Below are positions 1-9,652 of a stretch of DNA of 64,000 bases, in pieces. Within the stretch, counting starts at the first letter, position 1. Every line of letters begins with the position of its first letter. Made by a program: the position numbers and the translations under genes. This DNA comes from Pseudoxanthomonas suwonensis J47 (GTDB taxonomy: Bacteria; Pseudomonadota; Gammaproteobacteria; Xanthomonadales; Xanthomonadaceae). The notes below the pieces were generated by a model that was not told the DNA's origin, ran no database searches, and worked only from the letters and a program-made list of their open reading frames with translations. Location: assembly GCF_000513955.1 (NCBI RefSeq), contig NZ_AZUZ01000022.1:1-64000 (forward strand). Reading direction: 5' to 3'.

Positions 1-1
1 G

Positions 2-41
2 TGCTGGCAAAAAGAAAGGCGAAGCTCGCGCTTCGCCTTTC
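2..41 (-). terminator. Intrinsic terminator after ybdD
   Basis: An 11-bp perfect stem (positions 14-24 with 31-41, arm CTTCGCCTTT on the plus strand) has a 6-base loop. Read on the minus strand it is followed by a T-rich run (complement of positions 9-13). It lies 20 bases past the ybdD stop and would end the whole leftward transcription unit. Confidence 0.8.
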
Positions 42-61
42 CTGTTCCCTGGTCGGGAACC

Positions 62-286
62 TCAGCAGCAGCGGAACCCGCTGCGGCCGCCGTAGCGGGC
101 TTCCTGGCGTTCGCGGAAGAACGTCTTGTAGTCCATCGGCTCCCGGTCGGGGTGCTTCTCCAGCATGTGCCGGACGTAGTTGTCGTAGTCCGGGATGCCG
201 CAGCAAAGCCGCGCGGTCTGCACCAGCCTCCGCCACACACGCTTGTGCGTGGCGAAGTGGTCGAGCGGAACGAGCTGGGTGCCCAT
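62..286 (-). CDS. ybdD: YbdD/YjiX family small protein (DUF466)
   Basis: This 74-residue protein belongs to the YbdD/YjiX (DUF466) family, which nearly always sits directly after the carbon-starvation/pyruvate transporter gene. Visible family hallmarks are the [12 protein letters not shown] segment in the middle, the [12 protein letters not shown] motif near the C-terminus and a terminal Cys-Cys pair. The gene begins 10 bases after the cstA stop, so it is surely co-transcribed with it, and a terminator follows. The biochemical role is not established. The C-terminal Cys pair and the constant linkage suggest an accessory to the transporter, which is inference. Confidence 0.93.
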   Translation of the reverse strand: MGTQLVPLDHFATHKRVWRRLVQTARLCCGIPDYDNYVRHMLEKHPDREPMDYKTFFRERQEARYGGRSGFRCC

Positions 287-296
287 GGCGACCTCC

Positions 297-2384
297 TTAC
301 AGCCAGGCCTTGACCTGGTCGTCGGCGAGCGGAACGAACGGGGTCTCGCGGTCGGTGCGTTCGGCCGTGCGGCGCGCCTTGAGGATGGAGCGCACCGAGT
401 ACACCAGGATGCTGAGGACCACGAACAGGAACAGCGCGGTCAGGGCGGCATTGATGTAGCTGTTCACCATGACCTGGCTCATCTGGCCCATGTTCTTGGC
501 CGTGCCCAGCAGCTGCCCGTCGGCGATCGCCTGCTGGTACTTGCGGGCCTGGGCGATGAAGCCGACCGCCGGGTTGCCGTCGAAGATCTTGATCAGGCCG
601 GCCCAGGTGGTGCAGATCAGCAGCCACACGGTCGGCACGATGGTGACCCAGGCGTAGCGGTCGCGCTTCATCTTGAACAGCACCACCGTGCACAGCAGCA
701 GGGCGATGCCGGCCAGCATCTGGTTGGCGATGCCGAACAGCGGCCACAGGGTGTTGATGCCGCCCAGCGGGTCGACCACGCCCTGGTACAGGAAGTAGCC
801 CCACAGCGCCACGCAGCCGGCGGTGCCGACCACGTTCGCGCCCCAGGACTCGGTGCGGCGCAGCGCCGGCACGAAGTTGCCCAGCAGGTCCTGCAGCATG
901 AAGCGGCCAGAGCGGGTGCCCGCGTCCACCGCGGTGAGGATGAACAGCGCCTCGAACAGGATCGCGAAGTGGTACCAGAACGCCATCATCGCGTCGCCGC
1001 CGGGCAGGGCGTCGTGCAGGATCATGGCGATGCCGACCGCCAGGGTCGGCGCGCCGCCGGCGCGGGAGATGATGGTGTGCTCGCCGATGTTGCTGGCGGT
1101 CTGGGTCAGCATCTCCGGCGTGACCGCGAAGCCCCAGCTGCTGACCTTGGCGGCCACGTCCACCGCCTCGGTGCCGATCGCGGCGGCGGGGCTGTTCATG
1201 GCGAAGTACACGCCCGGCTCGATGATCGAGGCCGCGACCAGCGCCATGATCGCCACGAACGATTCCATCAGCATGCCGCCGTAGCCGATGTAGCGGGCGT
1301 GGTTCTCGTTGGCCAGCAGCTTGGGCGTGGTTCCCGAGCTGATCAGCGCGTGGAAGCCGGAGACGGCGCCGCAGGCGATGGTGATGAACAGGAACGGGAA
1401 CAGGCCGCCCTTCCACACCGGGCCGTCGCCGCTGGCGGCGAACTGGGTCAGCGCCGGCATCTTCAGCGAGGTCACTTCCGGGCTGGCGATGAAGATGCCG
1501 ATGGCCAGGGCGACGATCACGCCGATCTTGAGGAAGGTCGACAGGTAGTCGCGCGGGGCCAGCAGCAGCCACACCGGCAGCACCGCGGCGACGAAGCCGT
1601 AGCCGATCAGCATCCAGGTGATCTGCACGCCGGTGAAGGTGAAGGCCGGGCCCCAGGTCGGGTGCGCGCCGACCTTGCCGCCGAACCAGATCGCCAGCAG
1701 CAGCAGGACGATGCCGACCACCGAGATCTCGCCGATCCTGCCGGGGCGGATGTAGCGCATGTAGATGCCCATGAAGATCGCGATCGGCATGGTCGCGATC
1801 ACCGTGAACATGCCCCACGGGCTCTCGGCCAGGGCCTTCACCACGATCATCGCCAGCACCGCCAGGATGATGATCATGATCATGAAGGCGCCGAACAGGG
1901 CGATGGTGCCGGGGACCGGCCCCATCTCTTCGCGCACCAGGTCGCCGAGCGAGCGGCCGTCGCGGCGGCTGGAGATGAACAGGACCATGAAGTCCTGCAC
2001 CGCGCCGGCCAGGACCACGCCGGCGATCAGCCAGATCATGCCGGGCAGGTAGCCCATCTGCGCGGCCAGTACCGGGCCGACCAGCGGGCCGGCGCCGGCG
2101 ATGGCGGCGAAGTGGTGGCCGAACAGCACGTGCTTGTTGGTGGGCACGTAGTCGAGGCCGTCGTTGTGGATGTGCGCGGGCGTGGCCCGGCGCGGATCCA
2201 GCCCCATCACGTTGCGGGCGATGTACAGACTGTAGTAGCGGTAGGCGACCAGGTAGATCGAGATCGCGGCGACCACGATCCACAGGGCGCTGATCGATTC
2301 GCCGCGGCGCAACGCCACGGTGCCCAGGCAGAACGCGCCGAGCAGCGCCAGCGCGGCCCAGGCGGCCTTGGAGAGTACTTTCAT
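297..2384 (-). CDS. cstA: CstA/BtsT family carbon starvation protein, pyruvate transporter
   Basis: The 695-residue polytopic inner-membrane protein matches the CstA/BtsT family, whose E. coli members take up pyruvate and respond to carbon starvation. E. coli CstA is 701 residues, so this copy is full length. The start chosen is the ATG giving [16 protein letters not shown], preceded by a GGAG ribosome site; a longer frame adds 13 unlikely residues. Many hydrophobic helices and conserved segments such as [17 protein letters not shown] and FVPTN-like stretches are present. It is followed by ybdD after 10 bases. The 142-base gap upstream to corA could hold its own promoter. Peptide transport was an older suggestion for the family. 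Confidence 0.95.
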   Translation of the reverse strand: MKVLSKAAWAALALLGAFCLGTVALRRGESISALWIVVAAISIYLVAYRYYSLYIARNVMGLDPRRATPAHIHNDGLDYVPTNKHVLFGHHFAAIAGAGPLVGPVLAAQMGYLPGMIWLIAGVVLAGAVQDFMVLFISSRRDGRSLGDLVREEMGPVPGTIALFGAFMIMIIILAVLAMIVVKALAESPWGMFTVIATMPIAIFMGIYMRYIRPGRIGEISVVGIVLLLLAIWFGGKVGAHPTWGPAFTFTGVQITWMLIGYGFVAAVLPVWLLLAPRDYLSTFLKIGVIVALAIGIFIASPEVTSLKMPALTQFAASGDGPVWKGGLFPFLFITIACGAVSGFHALISSGTTPKLLANENHARYIGYGGMLMESFVAIMALVAASIIEPGVYFAMNSPAAAIGTEAVDVAAKVSSWGFAVTPEMLTQTASNIGEHTIISRAGGAPTLAVGIAMILHDALPGGDAMMAFWYHFAILFEALFILTAVDAGTRSGRFMLQDLLGNFVPALRRTESWGANVVGTAGCVALWGYFLYQGVVDPLGGINTLWPLFGIANQMLAGIALLLCTVVLFKMKRDRYAWVTIVPTVWLLICTTWAGLIKIFDGNPAVGFIAQARKYQQAIADGQLLGTAKNMGQMSQVMVNSYINAALTALFLFVVLSILVYSVRSILKARRTAERTDRETPFVPLADDQVKAWL

Positions 2385-2526
2385 GGGAGCCGAACTCCGG
2401 CGATGGGGGGAAGGCAATCCCAAGGGTCTGCCGCGCGGCGTTACAGGTCAATCAACAACGCGCAGTGGATGCGCCCGACTTTGGTCCTATGTGCATTCGC
2501 AGCAAAATGTGCCTGCGCGAACTGCG

Positions 2527-3540
2527 TCACAGCCAGCGTGCGCGCTTGAACGCCACGTACAGCCCCGCGCAGATGCCCGCTACCACCACGATCAGCAGCG
2601 GATAGGCGATTTTCGGCTGCAATTCCGGCATGTGCGCGAAGTTCATGCCGTACCAGCTGGTGACCAGGGTGGGCACGGCCAGCAGCGCCGCCCACGCGCC
2701 GAGCCGCCGCACCGTCTCGCCCTGGGCCACGGTCACCAGCGACAGGTTCACGCTCAGCGCGGTGCCGAGCATGTCGCGCAGGGTGTCGATGGTGTCGTTG
2801 ATGCGCAGGACGTGGTCGTGCACGTCGCGCAGGTAGAGTCGCGCCTCCTCGCGCACCAGCTGGCCCTGCGCGGCCTGGCTGCGCATCAGCTGCGCCAGCA
2901 CGTCCTGCAGCGGCGATACCGCCACCCGCATGTAGGTGAGGTCGCGCTTGAGGTCGTACAGCCGCATCACGATCGCGCGGCGGTAGGTGTCGGAGAAGAT
3001 GTCGTGTTCCAGCCGCTGCAGGGTCTGGCGGTGCTCGTCGACGATCGGTGCGTAGTTGTCGACGATGAAGTCGAGCACCGCGTACAGGGCCATGGCCGGT
3101 CCCAGCCGCAGCAGTTCCGGCTCGCGCTCCAGGCGCGCGCGGGCCGCCGCGTAGGACAGCGAGGCGTCGTGGCGCACGGTCAGCAGGAAGCGCAGGCCGA
3201 GGAAGGCGTGGGTCTCGCCGTAGCGGATCTCGCCCTCGACCATCTGCGCGGTGTGCACGGCCACGAACAGGGTATCGCCGTAGGCCTCCACCTTCGGGCG
3301 CTGGTGGGCGTTGCGCGCGTCCTCCACCGCCAGCGGGTGCAGGCCAAGCTCCTCCTGTAGCTGGTCGAGGACTGCTTCCGGCGGTTCGTACAGGCCGACC
3401 CAGGCGAAGCCCGGTGCGTCGCTGGCGAGCTTCTCGCCCAGCTGGTCCAGCGGCAGGTCCTCGCGCCGGCCGTCGCCGTCGTACCAGACGCAGTTGATGA
3501 CACAGACGGGATTGGAGGCGGCGGTGGCGGCATTGTCCAT
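2527..3540 (-). CDS. corA: CorA family magnesium/cobalt transporter
   Basis: This 337-residue protein is a CorA-type divalent cation channel: a large cytoplasmic N-terminal domain followed by two C-terminal transmembrane helices. The signature SWYGMNF, which forms the pore mouth in the family, lies near residue 300, followed by a second helix and a basic tail. The ATG at 3540 was chosen because the upstream extension is Arg-rich and unlike the family; translation then starts MDNAATAASNP. It lies 49 bases after the DUF4105 gene on the same strand and may be the tail of the phoH-ybeY-corC unit. A second, more divergent CorA-family gene lies at 45.5 kb. Confidence 0.93.
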   Translation of the reverse strand: MDNAATAASNPVCVINCVWYDGDGRREDLPLDQLGEKLASDAPGFAWVGLYEPPEAVLDQLQEELGLHPLAVEDARNAHQRPKVEAYGDTLFVAVHTAQMVEGEIRYGETHAFLGLRFLLTVRHDASLSYAAARARLEREPELLRLGPAMALYAVLDFIVDNYAPIVDEHRQTLQRLEHDIFSDTYRRAIVMRLYDLKRDLTYMRVAVSPLQDVLAQLMRSQAAQGQLVREEARLYLRDVHDHVLRINDTIDTLRDMLGTALSVNLSLVTVAQGETVRRLGAWAALLAVPTLVTSWYGMNFAHMPELQPKIAYPLLIVVVAGICAGLYVAFKRARWL

Positions 3541-3589
3541 GCGCCGCATCCTGCGCCCGGGGTTCGACTGCCGGCAAGGCCGGCGTCCT

Positions 3590-4804
3590 TCACCTCTGCG
3601 GCGAAGTCCGGCCGAGGGCCAGTGCCAGCGCCGCATGCAGCGGCAGGAACAGGCCGATCCACGGCAGGTTGTACTGCGGCTGCAGGCTCAGCCACTGCAG
3701 GATCCAGCCCAGCAGCGCCAGTGCCGCCACCGCGACCAGCACGATGCGGAACATGCGGCCCGGTGTGCGTCCGCGCAGCAGGGCGATGGCGCCGGGCAGC
3801 AGCAGCAGGCACAGCGGGCTGAGCAGGAACAGATTGCGGTTGGCCCAGCCGGCCTGGTGCGCGGTGCCCAGCCAGAGGAAGGCCATCAATGCGCCGGCCA
3901 GGCCGCACAGCAGCCACAGCGGCAGGGCCAGGCCGGCGAGCAGGCGCGGGCGCCGGCGCAGGGCCAGCACGCCGGCGGCCAGGACGATGCCGGCCAGCGC
4001 CCACGGCCACCAGCGGCGCGGCGCTTCCGCCGGTTCCGGGGCGATGCGGTGCGGCAGTACCGGCTCTTCGGCGAGGACGAGCGGACGCCCCGCGGTGTTG
4101 CGCGCCTCGCGCAGGCTGTCGGCCAGGCGCATCGGCACGAAGGCTTCCTCCCAGCGCGACAGCGCACGGTCGGCGTACGGACCCAGGCCGAGGTCGAAGC
4201 CCAGCCACATCCACGGCGCCGGCCGCGCCAGCCGCACCGCCTCGCTGCGGTAGGTGTTGCCGCGCGAGCGTCCGGCCAGCTGCGCCTTCAGCGCGCCGCC
4301 CATCGCCGTGTCCAGCGCGTCGCGCACCTGGGTGGCGCAGTTGGCGGTGAAGTAGTCGTAGCGGTAGCGCGAGTTCTCGGGACGGGCGCGTTCGGCCAGC
4401 GCGTCGGCCAGCGCACGCGCCTGCCCGGGCTCCAGGTCCAGCCACTGCACGTCGACGCCGCGGCCGGTCGCCTGGTAGTGCGCCAGGTCCTGCTCCACCG
4501 GCAGCGCGACCAGGTGGTACATCATCTCGCCGCGGATGAAGCGGCCGATGAAGTCCGCTTCGGTCGGGTCGAAGAAGCCGAAGTTGTACGAGGTCGCCGC
4601 GCCGGTTTCCGGGTCGACCACCACGATCGCGTCGTGGCCGAAGCGTTCGAAGAACACCTCGCCAGGCTGCATGGTGAGGATGCCGATCCGCGGCGGCGCG
4701 GCCGCCAGGGCGGGCAGGGCCAGCAGCGCGAGCAGCAGCGCCACCAGCAGCGATGCCAGGGCCGGCAACGCGCGCGCGCGCCGGTGGCGGGGGCTGGCGG
4801 TCAC
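3590..4804 (-). CDS. DUF4105 / Lnb N-terminal-domain membrane protein
   Basis: The protein has 404 residues: an N-terminal hydrophobic signal/anchor (about 15-35), a periplasmic DUF4105 domain, and about five hydrophobic helices in the C-terminal third (about 265-400). The papain-like motifs of the family are visible: FERFGHDAI near residue 55 and NCATQVRDAL near residue 155, supplying the candidate His and Cys. DUF4105 is now linked to Lnb, a lipoprotein N-acyltransferase of Bacteroides, so a thiol acyltransferase or hydrolase is plausible but unproven here. The GTG start overlaps the corC stop by four bases (GTGA), so translation is coupled. This is the position occupied by lnt after ybeX in E. 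coli. Confidence 0.85.
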   Translation of the reverse strand: MTASPRHRRARALPALASLLVALLLALLALPALAAAPPRIGILTMQPGEVFFERFGHDAIVVVDPETGAATSYNFGFFDPTEADFIGRFIRGEMMYHLVALPVEQDLAHYQATGRGVDVQWLDLEPGQARALADALAERARPENSRYRYDYFTANCATQVRDALDTAMGGALKAQLAGRSRGNTYRSEAVRLARPAPWMWLGFDLGLGPYADRALSRWEEAFVPMRLADSLREARNTAGRPLVLAEEPVLPHRIAPEPAEAPRRWWPWALAGIVLAAGVLALRRRPRLLAGLALPLWLLCGLAGALMAFLWLGTAHQAGWANRNLFLLSPLCLLLLPGAIALLRGRTPGRMFRIVLVAVAALALLGWILQWLSLQPQYNLPWIGLFLPLHAALALALGRTSPQR

Positions 4805-5685
4805 CAGTCGCCGTCCTCCGGCTGCGGTGCCAGCACCGCGACCTGGAAGGCGCGCACGCGCCGCGCGTCGGCGCGGATCACGCGGAACTGGAAGCGGTCG
4901 AGGGTCAGTTCCTCGCCGACTTCCGGCAGGTGGCCGATGGCCTCGGTGACCAGGCCGCCGATGGTGTCGTACTCGTCGTCGGACAGGGTCGCGCCGAAGC
5001 GTTCGTTGAAGTCGCCGATCGGGGTGAGCGCGTCGACCACGAACTGGCCGTCGGCCTGCGCGGCGATCAGCGCGCTGGCGTCCTCCGCCTCGTCATGCTC
5101 GTCGTCGATCTCGCCGACGATCTGCTCCAGCACGTCCTCGATCGTGACCAGGCCGGCGACGCCGCCGTACTCGTCGACCACGATCGCCATGTGGTTGCGC
5201 GAGAGCCGGAACTCCTTGAGCAGGAGGTTGAGCTTCTTCGATTCGGGGATCAGCACCGCCGGGCGCAGCAGCGCGTGGATGTCGCCGGGGCCGTTGTCGG
5301 CGACCACGCCGCGCAGCAGGTCCTTGGCCAGGAGGATGCCAAGGATCTCGTCGCGGTCCTCGCCGTGCACCGGGAAGCGCGAGTGGCCGGACTCGACCAC
5401 CTGTTTCATCAGGTCCAGGAAGCGGGCGTTGGCCGGCAGCGACACCATCTGCGAGCGCGAGACCATCACGTCGCCCACGGTGAGCTGGGACACCGACAGC
5501 GCGCCTTCCATCATGCGCAGGGTGTCGGCGTCGATGAGGCCGTCGTCCTGCGCGCCGCGCAGGATCGCGATCAGGTCCTCGCGTGTGTCGGGTTCGCCGG
5601 AGAACGCGGAACTGATCCGCTCCAGCCATGAGCGCCGGCGTTCGTGCGGTTCCGGCGCGCTGCGACTACTGTCGTCTTCAGACAT
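4801..5685 (-). CDS. corC: CorC/YbeX family CBS-domain protein
   Basis: The 294-residue soluble protein has the HlyC/CorC layout: two CBS domains (about 70-195, with the typical VTIEDVLEQIVGEI at the end of the second) and a C-terminal CorC_HlyC transporter-associated domain (about 210-285). The family is tied to magnesium and cobalt handling, and the gene is known as ybeX in the ybeZ-ybeY-ybeX-lnt cluster. Recent work also links YbeX to ribosome metabolism. It lies 57 bases downstream of the unknown periplasmic gene and overlaps the next gene by four bases. The acidic C-terminal stretch HDEAEDAS is a linker. Confidence 0.95.
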   Translation of the reverse strand: MSEDDSSRSAPEPHERRRSWLERISSAFSGEPDTREDLIAILRGAQDDGLIDADTLRMMEGALSVSQLTVGDVMVSRSQMVSLPANARFLDLMKQVVESGHSRFPVHGEDRDEILGILLAKDLLRGVVADNGPGDIHALLRPAVLIPESKKLNLLLKEFRLSRNHMAIVVDEYGGVAGLVTIEDVLEQIVGEIDDEHDEAEDASALIAAQADGQFVVDALTPIGDFNERFGATLSDDEYDTIGGLVTEAIGHLPEVGEELTLDRFQFRVIRADARRVRAFQVAVLAPQPEDGDW

Positions 5686-5742
5686 TCGTTGGAGGATTAC
5701 GCTGGGAAAGCGGGCGCCCGGGAAACGGGCGTGGCAGGGAGT

Positions 5743-6354
5743 CTAGCGTGGAACGGCGGGCGCGGGCGAGGGCACGGCCACGGTGGCCGGGGCCGGCTCG
5801 TCCGCGGGCTCCTCCGCCTCCTCGGGCGGGTCCAGGCTGTAGCTGCAGCCGGCCAGGGTCTTGCCGGGGTGGGAATCCACGTTGGAGACGTTGATCACCG
5901 CCGAATCGATCCAGCCGCGGCTGCCGTCCGGCCCGGTGGCCTCCTGGGCGCGCACTTCGCGGCCGAACAGGGCCTTTTCCGGCGTATCCACGCCCGTTTC
6001 CAGCTGCAGTTCGCGGGCCAGGACGCGCGGGTCGGCCAGGTCCAGCACCGCCACCACGCCGTCGCCGGCGAAGGCGATGTGGTCGCTGCTGTGGCCGAAC
6101 ACCGTCACCGGCGCGTTCAGCCGGTACTCGATCATGAACGGGTTGGCCTGCGGCAGCGGCCGCCAGCCCAGCGCCACCGCCGCCAGCGGATCGCGCAGCA
6201 CCGGCTGGTAGGCCATGAAATCCCCGTGGCCCAGGCGGCATTCGATCAGCGCCGCCAGGTAGGGCAGGGCGGCGTCGGGGGCCTGCTCCGCGGCCGCCAG
6301 CGGCAGCGGCAGCGCGAGCGACAGCGCCAGCGGTGCCAGGAAGCGCAGGCGCAT
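5743..6354 (-). CDS. Periplasmic protein of unknown function between ybeY and corC
   Basis: I do not recognise this 203-residue protein. It begins with a clear Sec signal peptide (MRLRFLAPLALSLALPLPLAAA, cut near residue 22) with no lipobox. The mature part has two Cys residues, one in IECRLG and one in LAGCSYSLD, which could form a disulfide, and it ends in a Pro/Ala/Glu-rich disordered tail of about 35 residues. The start lies 5 bases after ybeY, so it is certainly co-transcribed with phoH-ybeY and corC. Its position suggests an envelope role linked to that cluster, but this is inference only. Confidence 0.8.
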   Translation of the reverse strand: MRLRFLAPLALSLALPLPLAAAEQAPDAALPYLAALIECRLGHGDFMAYQPVLRDPLAAVALGWRPLPQANPFMIEYRLNAPVTVFGHSSDHIAFAGDGVVAVLDLADPRVLARELQLETGVDTPEKALFGREVRAQEATGPDGSRGWIDSAVINVSNVDSHPGKTLAGCSYSLDPPEEAEEPADEPAPATVAVPSPAPAVPR

Positions 6355-6359
6355 CGCGC

Positions 6360-6842
6360 TCAGCGCTCCGCGTAGGGATCGGGCAGGCCGAGTTCGGCCA
6401 GCACCTCGCGTTCGAGCTGCTCCATGGCCTCGGCCTCCTTGTCGTCCTCGTGGTCCCAGCCGAGCAGGTGCAGGGTGCCGTGCACGGTGAGGTGGGCGTA
6501 GTGCGCGGCCAGCGCCTTGCCCTGTTCGCGCGCCTCGCGCGCCACCACCGGCGCGCAGATCACCAGGTCGCCCAGCAGCGGGAACTTCACGCCCTTGGGC
6601 AGGCCTTCCGGCAGTGCGGCCGGGAAGCTCAGCACGTTGGTCGCGTAGTCCTTGCCGCGGTAGTGGCGGTTGAGGGCCTGGCCCTCGGGCGCGTCGACGA
6701 TGCGGATCGCCAGGTCGGCCTCGCGGATGCGGCCCTTCAGCGCGGCGGCCACCCACTTGCGGAAGCTCACTGCCGACGGCACGCCGGCGCGCGGCACGGC
6801 ATAGCTGACGGCGACGTCCAGGCTCACGGGTCCACGGGTCAT
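6360..6842 (-). CDS. ybeY: Endoribonuclease YbeY (16S rRNA maturation)
   Basis: The 160-residue protein is YbeY, a zinc-dependent RNase needed for 16S rRNA 3' end maturation and ribosome quality control. The diagnostic metal site [11 protein letters not shown] (family pattern H-x3-H-x5-H) lies around residues 120-130, and the family segment [16 protein letters not shown] lies near residue 60. The length is normal. The ATG at 6842 is 43 bases after the phoH stop and the next gene starts 5 bases after its stop, so it sits inside the operon. Confidence 0.97.
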   Translation of the reverse strand: MTRGPVSLDVAVSYAVPRAGVPSAVSFRKWVAAALKGRIREADLAIRIVDAPEGQALNRHYRGKDYATNVLSFPAALPEGLPKGVKFPLLGDLVICAPVVAREAREQGKALAAHYAHLTVHGTLHLLGWDHEDDKEAEAMEQLEREVLAELGLPDPYAER

Positions 6843-6885
6843 GGTGCGTACTCTCGCCGCGGGGAGGCGGCACGTGCGGGGTGGA

Positions 6886-7869
6886 TCATGCCGGTCCGGT
6901 CTCCCTGTCCTGGGCGTCGCGGCGGTCGTAGGCGCTGACGATGCGCGCCACCAGCGGATGGCGGACCACGTCGCGCGATTCGAAGAAGGTGAAGCTCACG
7001 CCTTCGACGTCGCGCAGCACCTCGATCGCGTCCTTGAGGCCGGACTTCACGTGCTTCGGCAGGTCGATCTGGGTCATGTCGCCGGTGACCACGGCGGTGG
7101 AGCCGAAGCCCAGCCGGGTCAGGAACATCTTCATCTGCTCGATGGTGGTGTTCTGGGCCTCGTCGAGGATCACGAAGGCGTCGTTGAGGGTGCGGCCGCG
7201 CATGTAGGCCAGCGGCGCGATCTCGATGACGTTCTTCTCCAGCAGCTTGACCACCTTTTCCACGCCCAGCATCTCGTACAGCGCGTCGTAGAGCGGGCGC
7301 AGGTAGGGGTCGACCTTCTGGGTCAGGTCGCCGGGCAGGAAGCCGAGCTTCTCGCCGGCCTCCACTGCCGGGCGCACCAGCACCAGGCGCTGCACGCGCG
7401 ATTCGTTCAGCGCGTCCACCGCCATGGCCACGGCCAGGAAGGTCTTGCCGGTACCGGCCGGGCCGATGCCGAAGTTGATGTCGTGGGTGGCGATCGAGTG
7501 CAGGTAGCGGGCCTGGTTGGCGCCGCGGCCGCGGATGGTGCCGCGGCGCACCTTCACCGACACCTCCTGTGGCTGGTAACCGGTGTCGTCCAGGCGGTCC
7601 ACGTTGGCCTGGTTCAGGCGCAGGTGGATGGCATGGCTGTCGAAGGTGGTATCGCCGGCTTCGTCGTAGAGCGCCCGCAGCAGGTGCTCGGCGCTGGCGA
7701 CCGCCTGCTCCGGGCCACTGACCCGGAAAACGTTGCCACGGTTGGCGATTTCCACGCCAAGGCGCAGTTCGATCTGGCGCAGGTGGCCGTCGAACGGGCC
7801 GGCCAGGTTGGCCAGGCGTTCGCTATCGGCCGGCTCGAGGGTAAAGTCGCGCTGGGAGGAAGCAGGCAT
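6886..7869 (-). CDS. ybeZ: PhoH family ATPase (YbeZ)
   Basis: The 327-residue protein is a PhoH-like ATPase of the YbeZ type, which works with YbeY in RNA metabolism. The Walker A motif GPAGTGKT lies near residue 140 and the Walker B region [11 protein letters not shown] near residue 235; the N-terminal 100 residues form the small RNA-binding-like domain usual in the family. The ATG at 7869 gives MPASSQRDF; much longer in-frame extensions run antisense through tetR and are not credible. It is the first gene of the leftward unit, and its promoter lies in the 132-base gap shared with the divergent tetR. Confidence 0.95.
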   Translation of the reverse strand: MPASSQRDFTLEPADSERLANLAGPFDGHLRQIELRLGVEIANRGNVFRVSGPEQAVASAEHLLRALYDEAGDTTFDSHAIHLRLNQANVDRLDDTGYQPQEVSVKVRRGTIRGRGANQARYLHSIATHDINFGIGPAGTGKTFLAVAMAVDALNESRVQRLVLVRPAVEAGEKLGFLPGDLTQKVDPYLRPLYDALYEMLGVEKVVKLLEKNVIEIAPLAYMRGRTLNDAFVILDEAQNTTIEQMKMFLTRLGFGSTAVVTGDMTQIDLPKHVKSGLKDAIEVLRDVEGVSFTFFESRDVVRHPLVARIVSAYDRRDAQDRETGPA

Positions 7870-7963
7870 GTGACGCACGCAATGGGTCGTGCGGTGTTGG
7901 AAGCAGGGAAGCAGAGGGTAGCGCGGCACCCGCCACGCCACCAGCGAATCGACCGTCAGGGTA

Positions 7964-7975
7964 CGGTTGTAACCG
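7964..7975. promoter_or_regulatory. Candidate TetR operator in the phoH/tetR gap
   Basis: A short inverted repeat, CGGTT-GT-AACCG, lies 26 bases before the tetR start. It overlaps an A+T-richer stretch (GATTATACGG) that could hold a promoter -10. Autoregulation of divergent TetR genes through such palindromes is common, so this is a reasonable operator candidate, but the arms are only 5 bp. Confidence 0.35.
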
Positions 7976-8001
7976 ATTATACGGAGATTTAATATCCACT
8001 G

Positions 8002-8694
8002 ATGCCGCGCACGCCACGTCCTGCCGGTTCCAAGCCCGCGGCCCCCCGCGCTCCGCGTACGAGGGGACGACCGACCGGCGAGGCTCCCGGACTGCGCCCA
8101 CGGTTGCTCGACGCGGCCCTGGCCCGCTATGCGAGCCAGGGCATCGCCGCCACCAAGCTGCGCGACATCGCCCGCGAGGCAGGGGCGACCCCGGCCCTGC
8201 TGCACTACTACTTCGGCGACGGCAAGCACCTGCTGGAGGCCGTGATCGAGGAACGCATCCTGCCGGCGATCATGCCGATGCGGGACGCGGTGGTTGCTGC
8301 CGGGGACGACATCACCGCCGCGGTCGCGGCCTTCGTCAACGGCATGAGCGACACCATCGAGAAGCACCCCTGGGTGCCGGCGCTGTGGGTGCGCGAGGTG
8401 CTCAGCGAGGGTGGTGCGCTGACTTCCGTGCTCAACGACGAGTCCGTGCGGCCGATCGTGTCGCTGATGGCCTCGCGCTTCGCCGCCGCGCAGGCCCGTG
8501 GCGAGGTGAGCGCGGCGCTGGACCCGCGGCTGCTGGAACTGTCGCTGGTGTCGCTGACCTTCTTCCCCCACGCCGGCGCGCCGTTGTGGCGCCAGCTGCT
8601 CGACGCGCGTGGCCTGGGCAAGGCGGACCTGTGCCGGCACACGCTGGAACTGCTGCAGCACGGCTTCCGCGCGGAACCGCGCAACGGTGGATAA
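8002..8694 (+). CDS. TetR family transcriptional regulator
   Basis: The 230-residue protein has a basic N-terminal tail followed by a TetR helix-turn-helix domain at about 30-78, with the typical TKLRDIAREAGATPALLHYYFGDGKHLL block. The C-terminal ligand-binding domain is helical and resembles regulators of YbhFSR/HlyD-type exporters (CecR-like). Its stop overlaps the HlyD-family start by 8 bases, so it is the first gene of a four-gene operon and presumably represses it. The effector is unknown. Confidence 0.9.
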   Translation: MPRTPRPAGSKPAAPRAPRTRGRPTGEAPGLRPRLLDAALARYASQGIAATKLRDIAREAGATPALLHYYFGDGKHLLEAVIEERILPAIMPMRDAVVAAGDDITAAVAAFVNGMSDTIEKHPWVPALWVREVLSEGGALTSVLNDESVRPIVSLMASRFAAAQARGEVSAALDPRLLELSLVSLTFFPHAGAPLWRQLLDARGLGKADLCRHTLELLQHGFRAEPRNGG

Positions 8695-9652
8695 GCCGGC
8701 ACGCCGCGCCTGCCTGGCGGCGATGCTGGCCCTGCTGTCGGTGGCCGGTTGCCGCGGCAACGCGCCGCAGGCGCTGGGCACGATCGAGCGCGACCGCATC
8801 ACCCTGCCGGCGCAGGTGTCCGAGCGCATCGTCGAGGTGAAGGTGCGCGAAGGGCAGCCGGTGAAGGCCGGCGAGGTGCTGCTGCGCCTGGACCGGACCC
8901 GCACCCGGGCCCAGCTCGAGGTCGCCCGCGCGCAGGCCCGCCAGGCCGCGCAGGCCCTGGCGGAACTGCAGGCCGGCCCCCGTGGCGAGGAGATCGGGCG
9001 CGCCCGCGCCGCCCTGGCCGCGGCCGAGGCCCAGGCCGCCGATGCCGAGGCCTACCGCAGGCGGCTGTCCCCGCTGGGCGAGCGGCGCCTGGTTTCGGCC
9101 GCCGAAGTGGATCGGGCCAAGGCCGCCGCCTCCAGCGCCCGTGCGCAGGTGGAATCGGCGCGCCAGGCGCTGCTGGAACTGGAGCGCGGCACCCGCGGCG
9201 AACAGCTGGCCCAGGCCGCCGCCGCGCTGTCGGCCGCCGAAGCGCACGTGGCGGACCTGGCCGCGCTGCTCGAGGAACTGGACGTCACCGCACCGCGCGA
9301 CGGCCTCGTCGACAGCCTCCCGTACCGGCTTGGCGACCGTGCCCCGGCCGGCGCACCGCTGGCGGTGCTGCTGGTAGGCGAGGCGCCGCATGCGCGCGTC
9401 TACGTGCCCGAACCGCTGCGCGCCCGCATCGCGGTTGGCCAGGCGGCCCGCGTGCGGGTGGAGGGCGCGGACACCGGGTATCGGGGCCGCGTGCGCATGA
9501 TCCGCAGCGAACCGGCCTTCACCCCGTACTACGCCTTGACCGGCCGTGATGCCGCCCGCCTGAGCTACCTGGCCGAAGTCGAGCTCGACGCCTCGGCGGC
9601 GGCGCTGCCCGTGGGCCTGCCGGCGCGGGTGGAGTTCGATGCGGCCGACTGA
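8687..9652 (+). CDS. HlyD/MFP-family periplasmic adaptor lipoprotein
   Basis: The protein has 321 residues if translation starts at the GTG inside the end of tetR. That start gives a basic n-region, a hydrophobic stretch and the lipobox LSVAGC, so it is a probable lipoprotein. A biotinyl-lipoyl-like half motif surrounds residues 45-70, a long Ala/Glu-rich coiled-coil hairpin runs from about 80 to 200, and beta-barrel domains follow. This is the architecture of YbhG-like adaptors that join an ABC exporter to an outer-membrane channel. The end overlaps the ATPase gene by 14 bases. An alternative ATG at 8723 would remove the charged n-region. Confidence 0.88.
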   Translation: MDKPARRACLAAMLALLSVAGCRGNAPQALGTIERDRITLPAQVSERIVEVKVREGQPVKAGEVLLRLDRTRTRAQLEVARAQARQAAQALAELQAGPRGEEIGRARAALAAAEAQAADAEAYRRRLSPLGERRLVSAAEVDRAKAAASSARAQVESARQALLELERGTRGEQLAQAAAALSAAEAHVADLAALLEELDVTAPRDGLVDSLPYRLGDRAPAGAPLAVLLVGEAPHARVYVPEPLRARIAVGQAARVRVEGADTGYRGRVRMIRSEPAFTPYYALTGRDAARLSYLAEVELDASAAALPVGLPARVEFDAAD

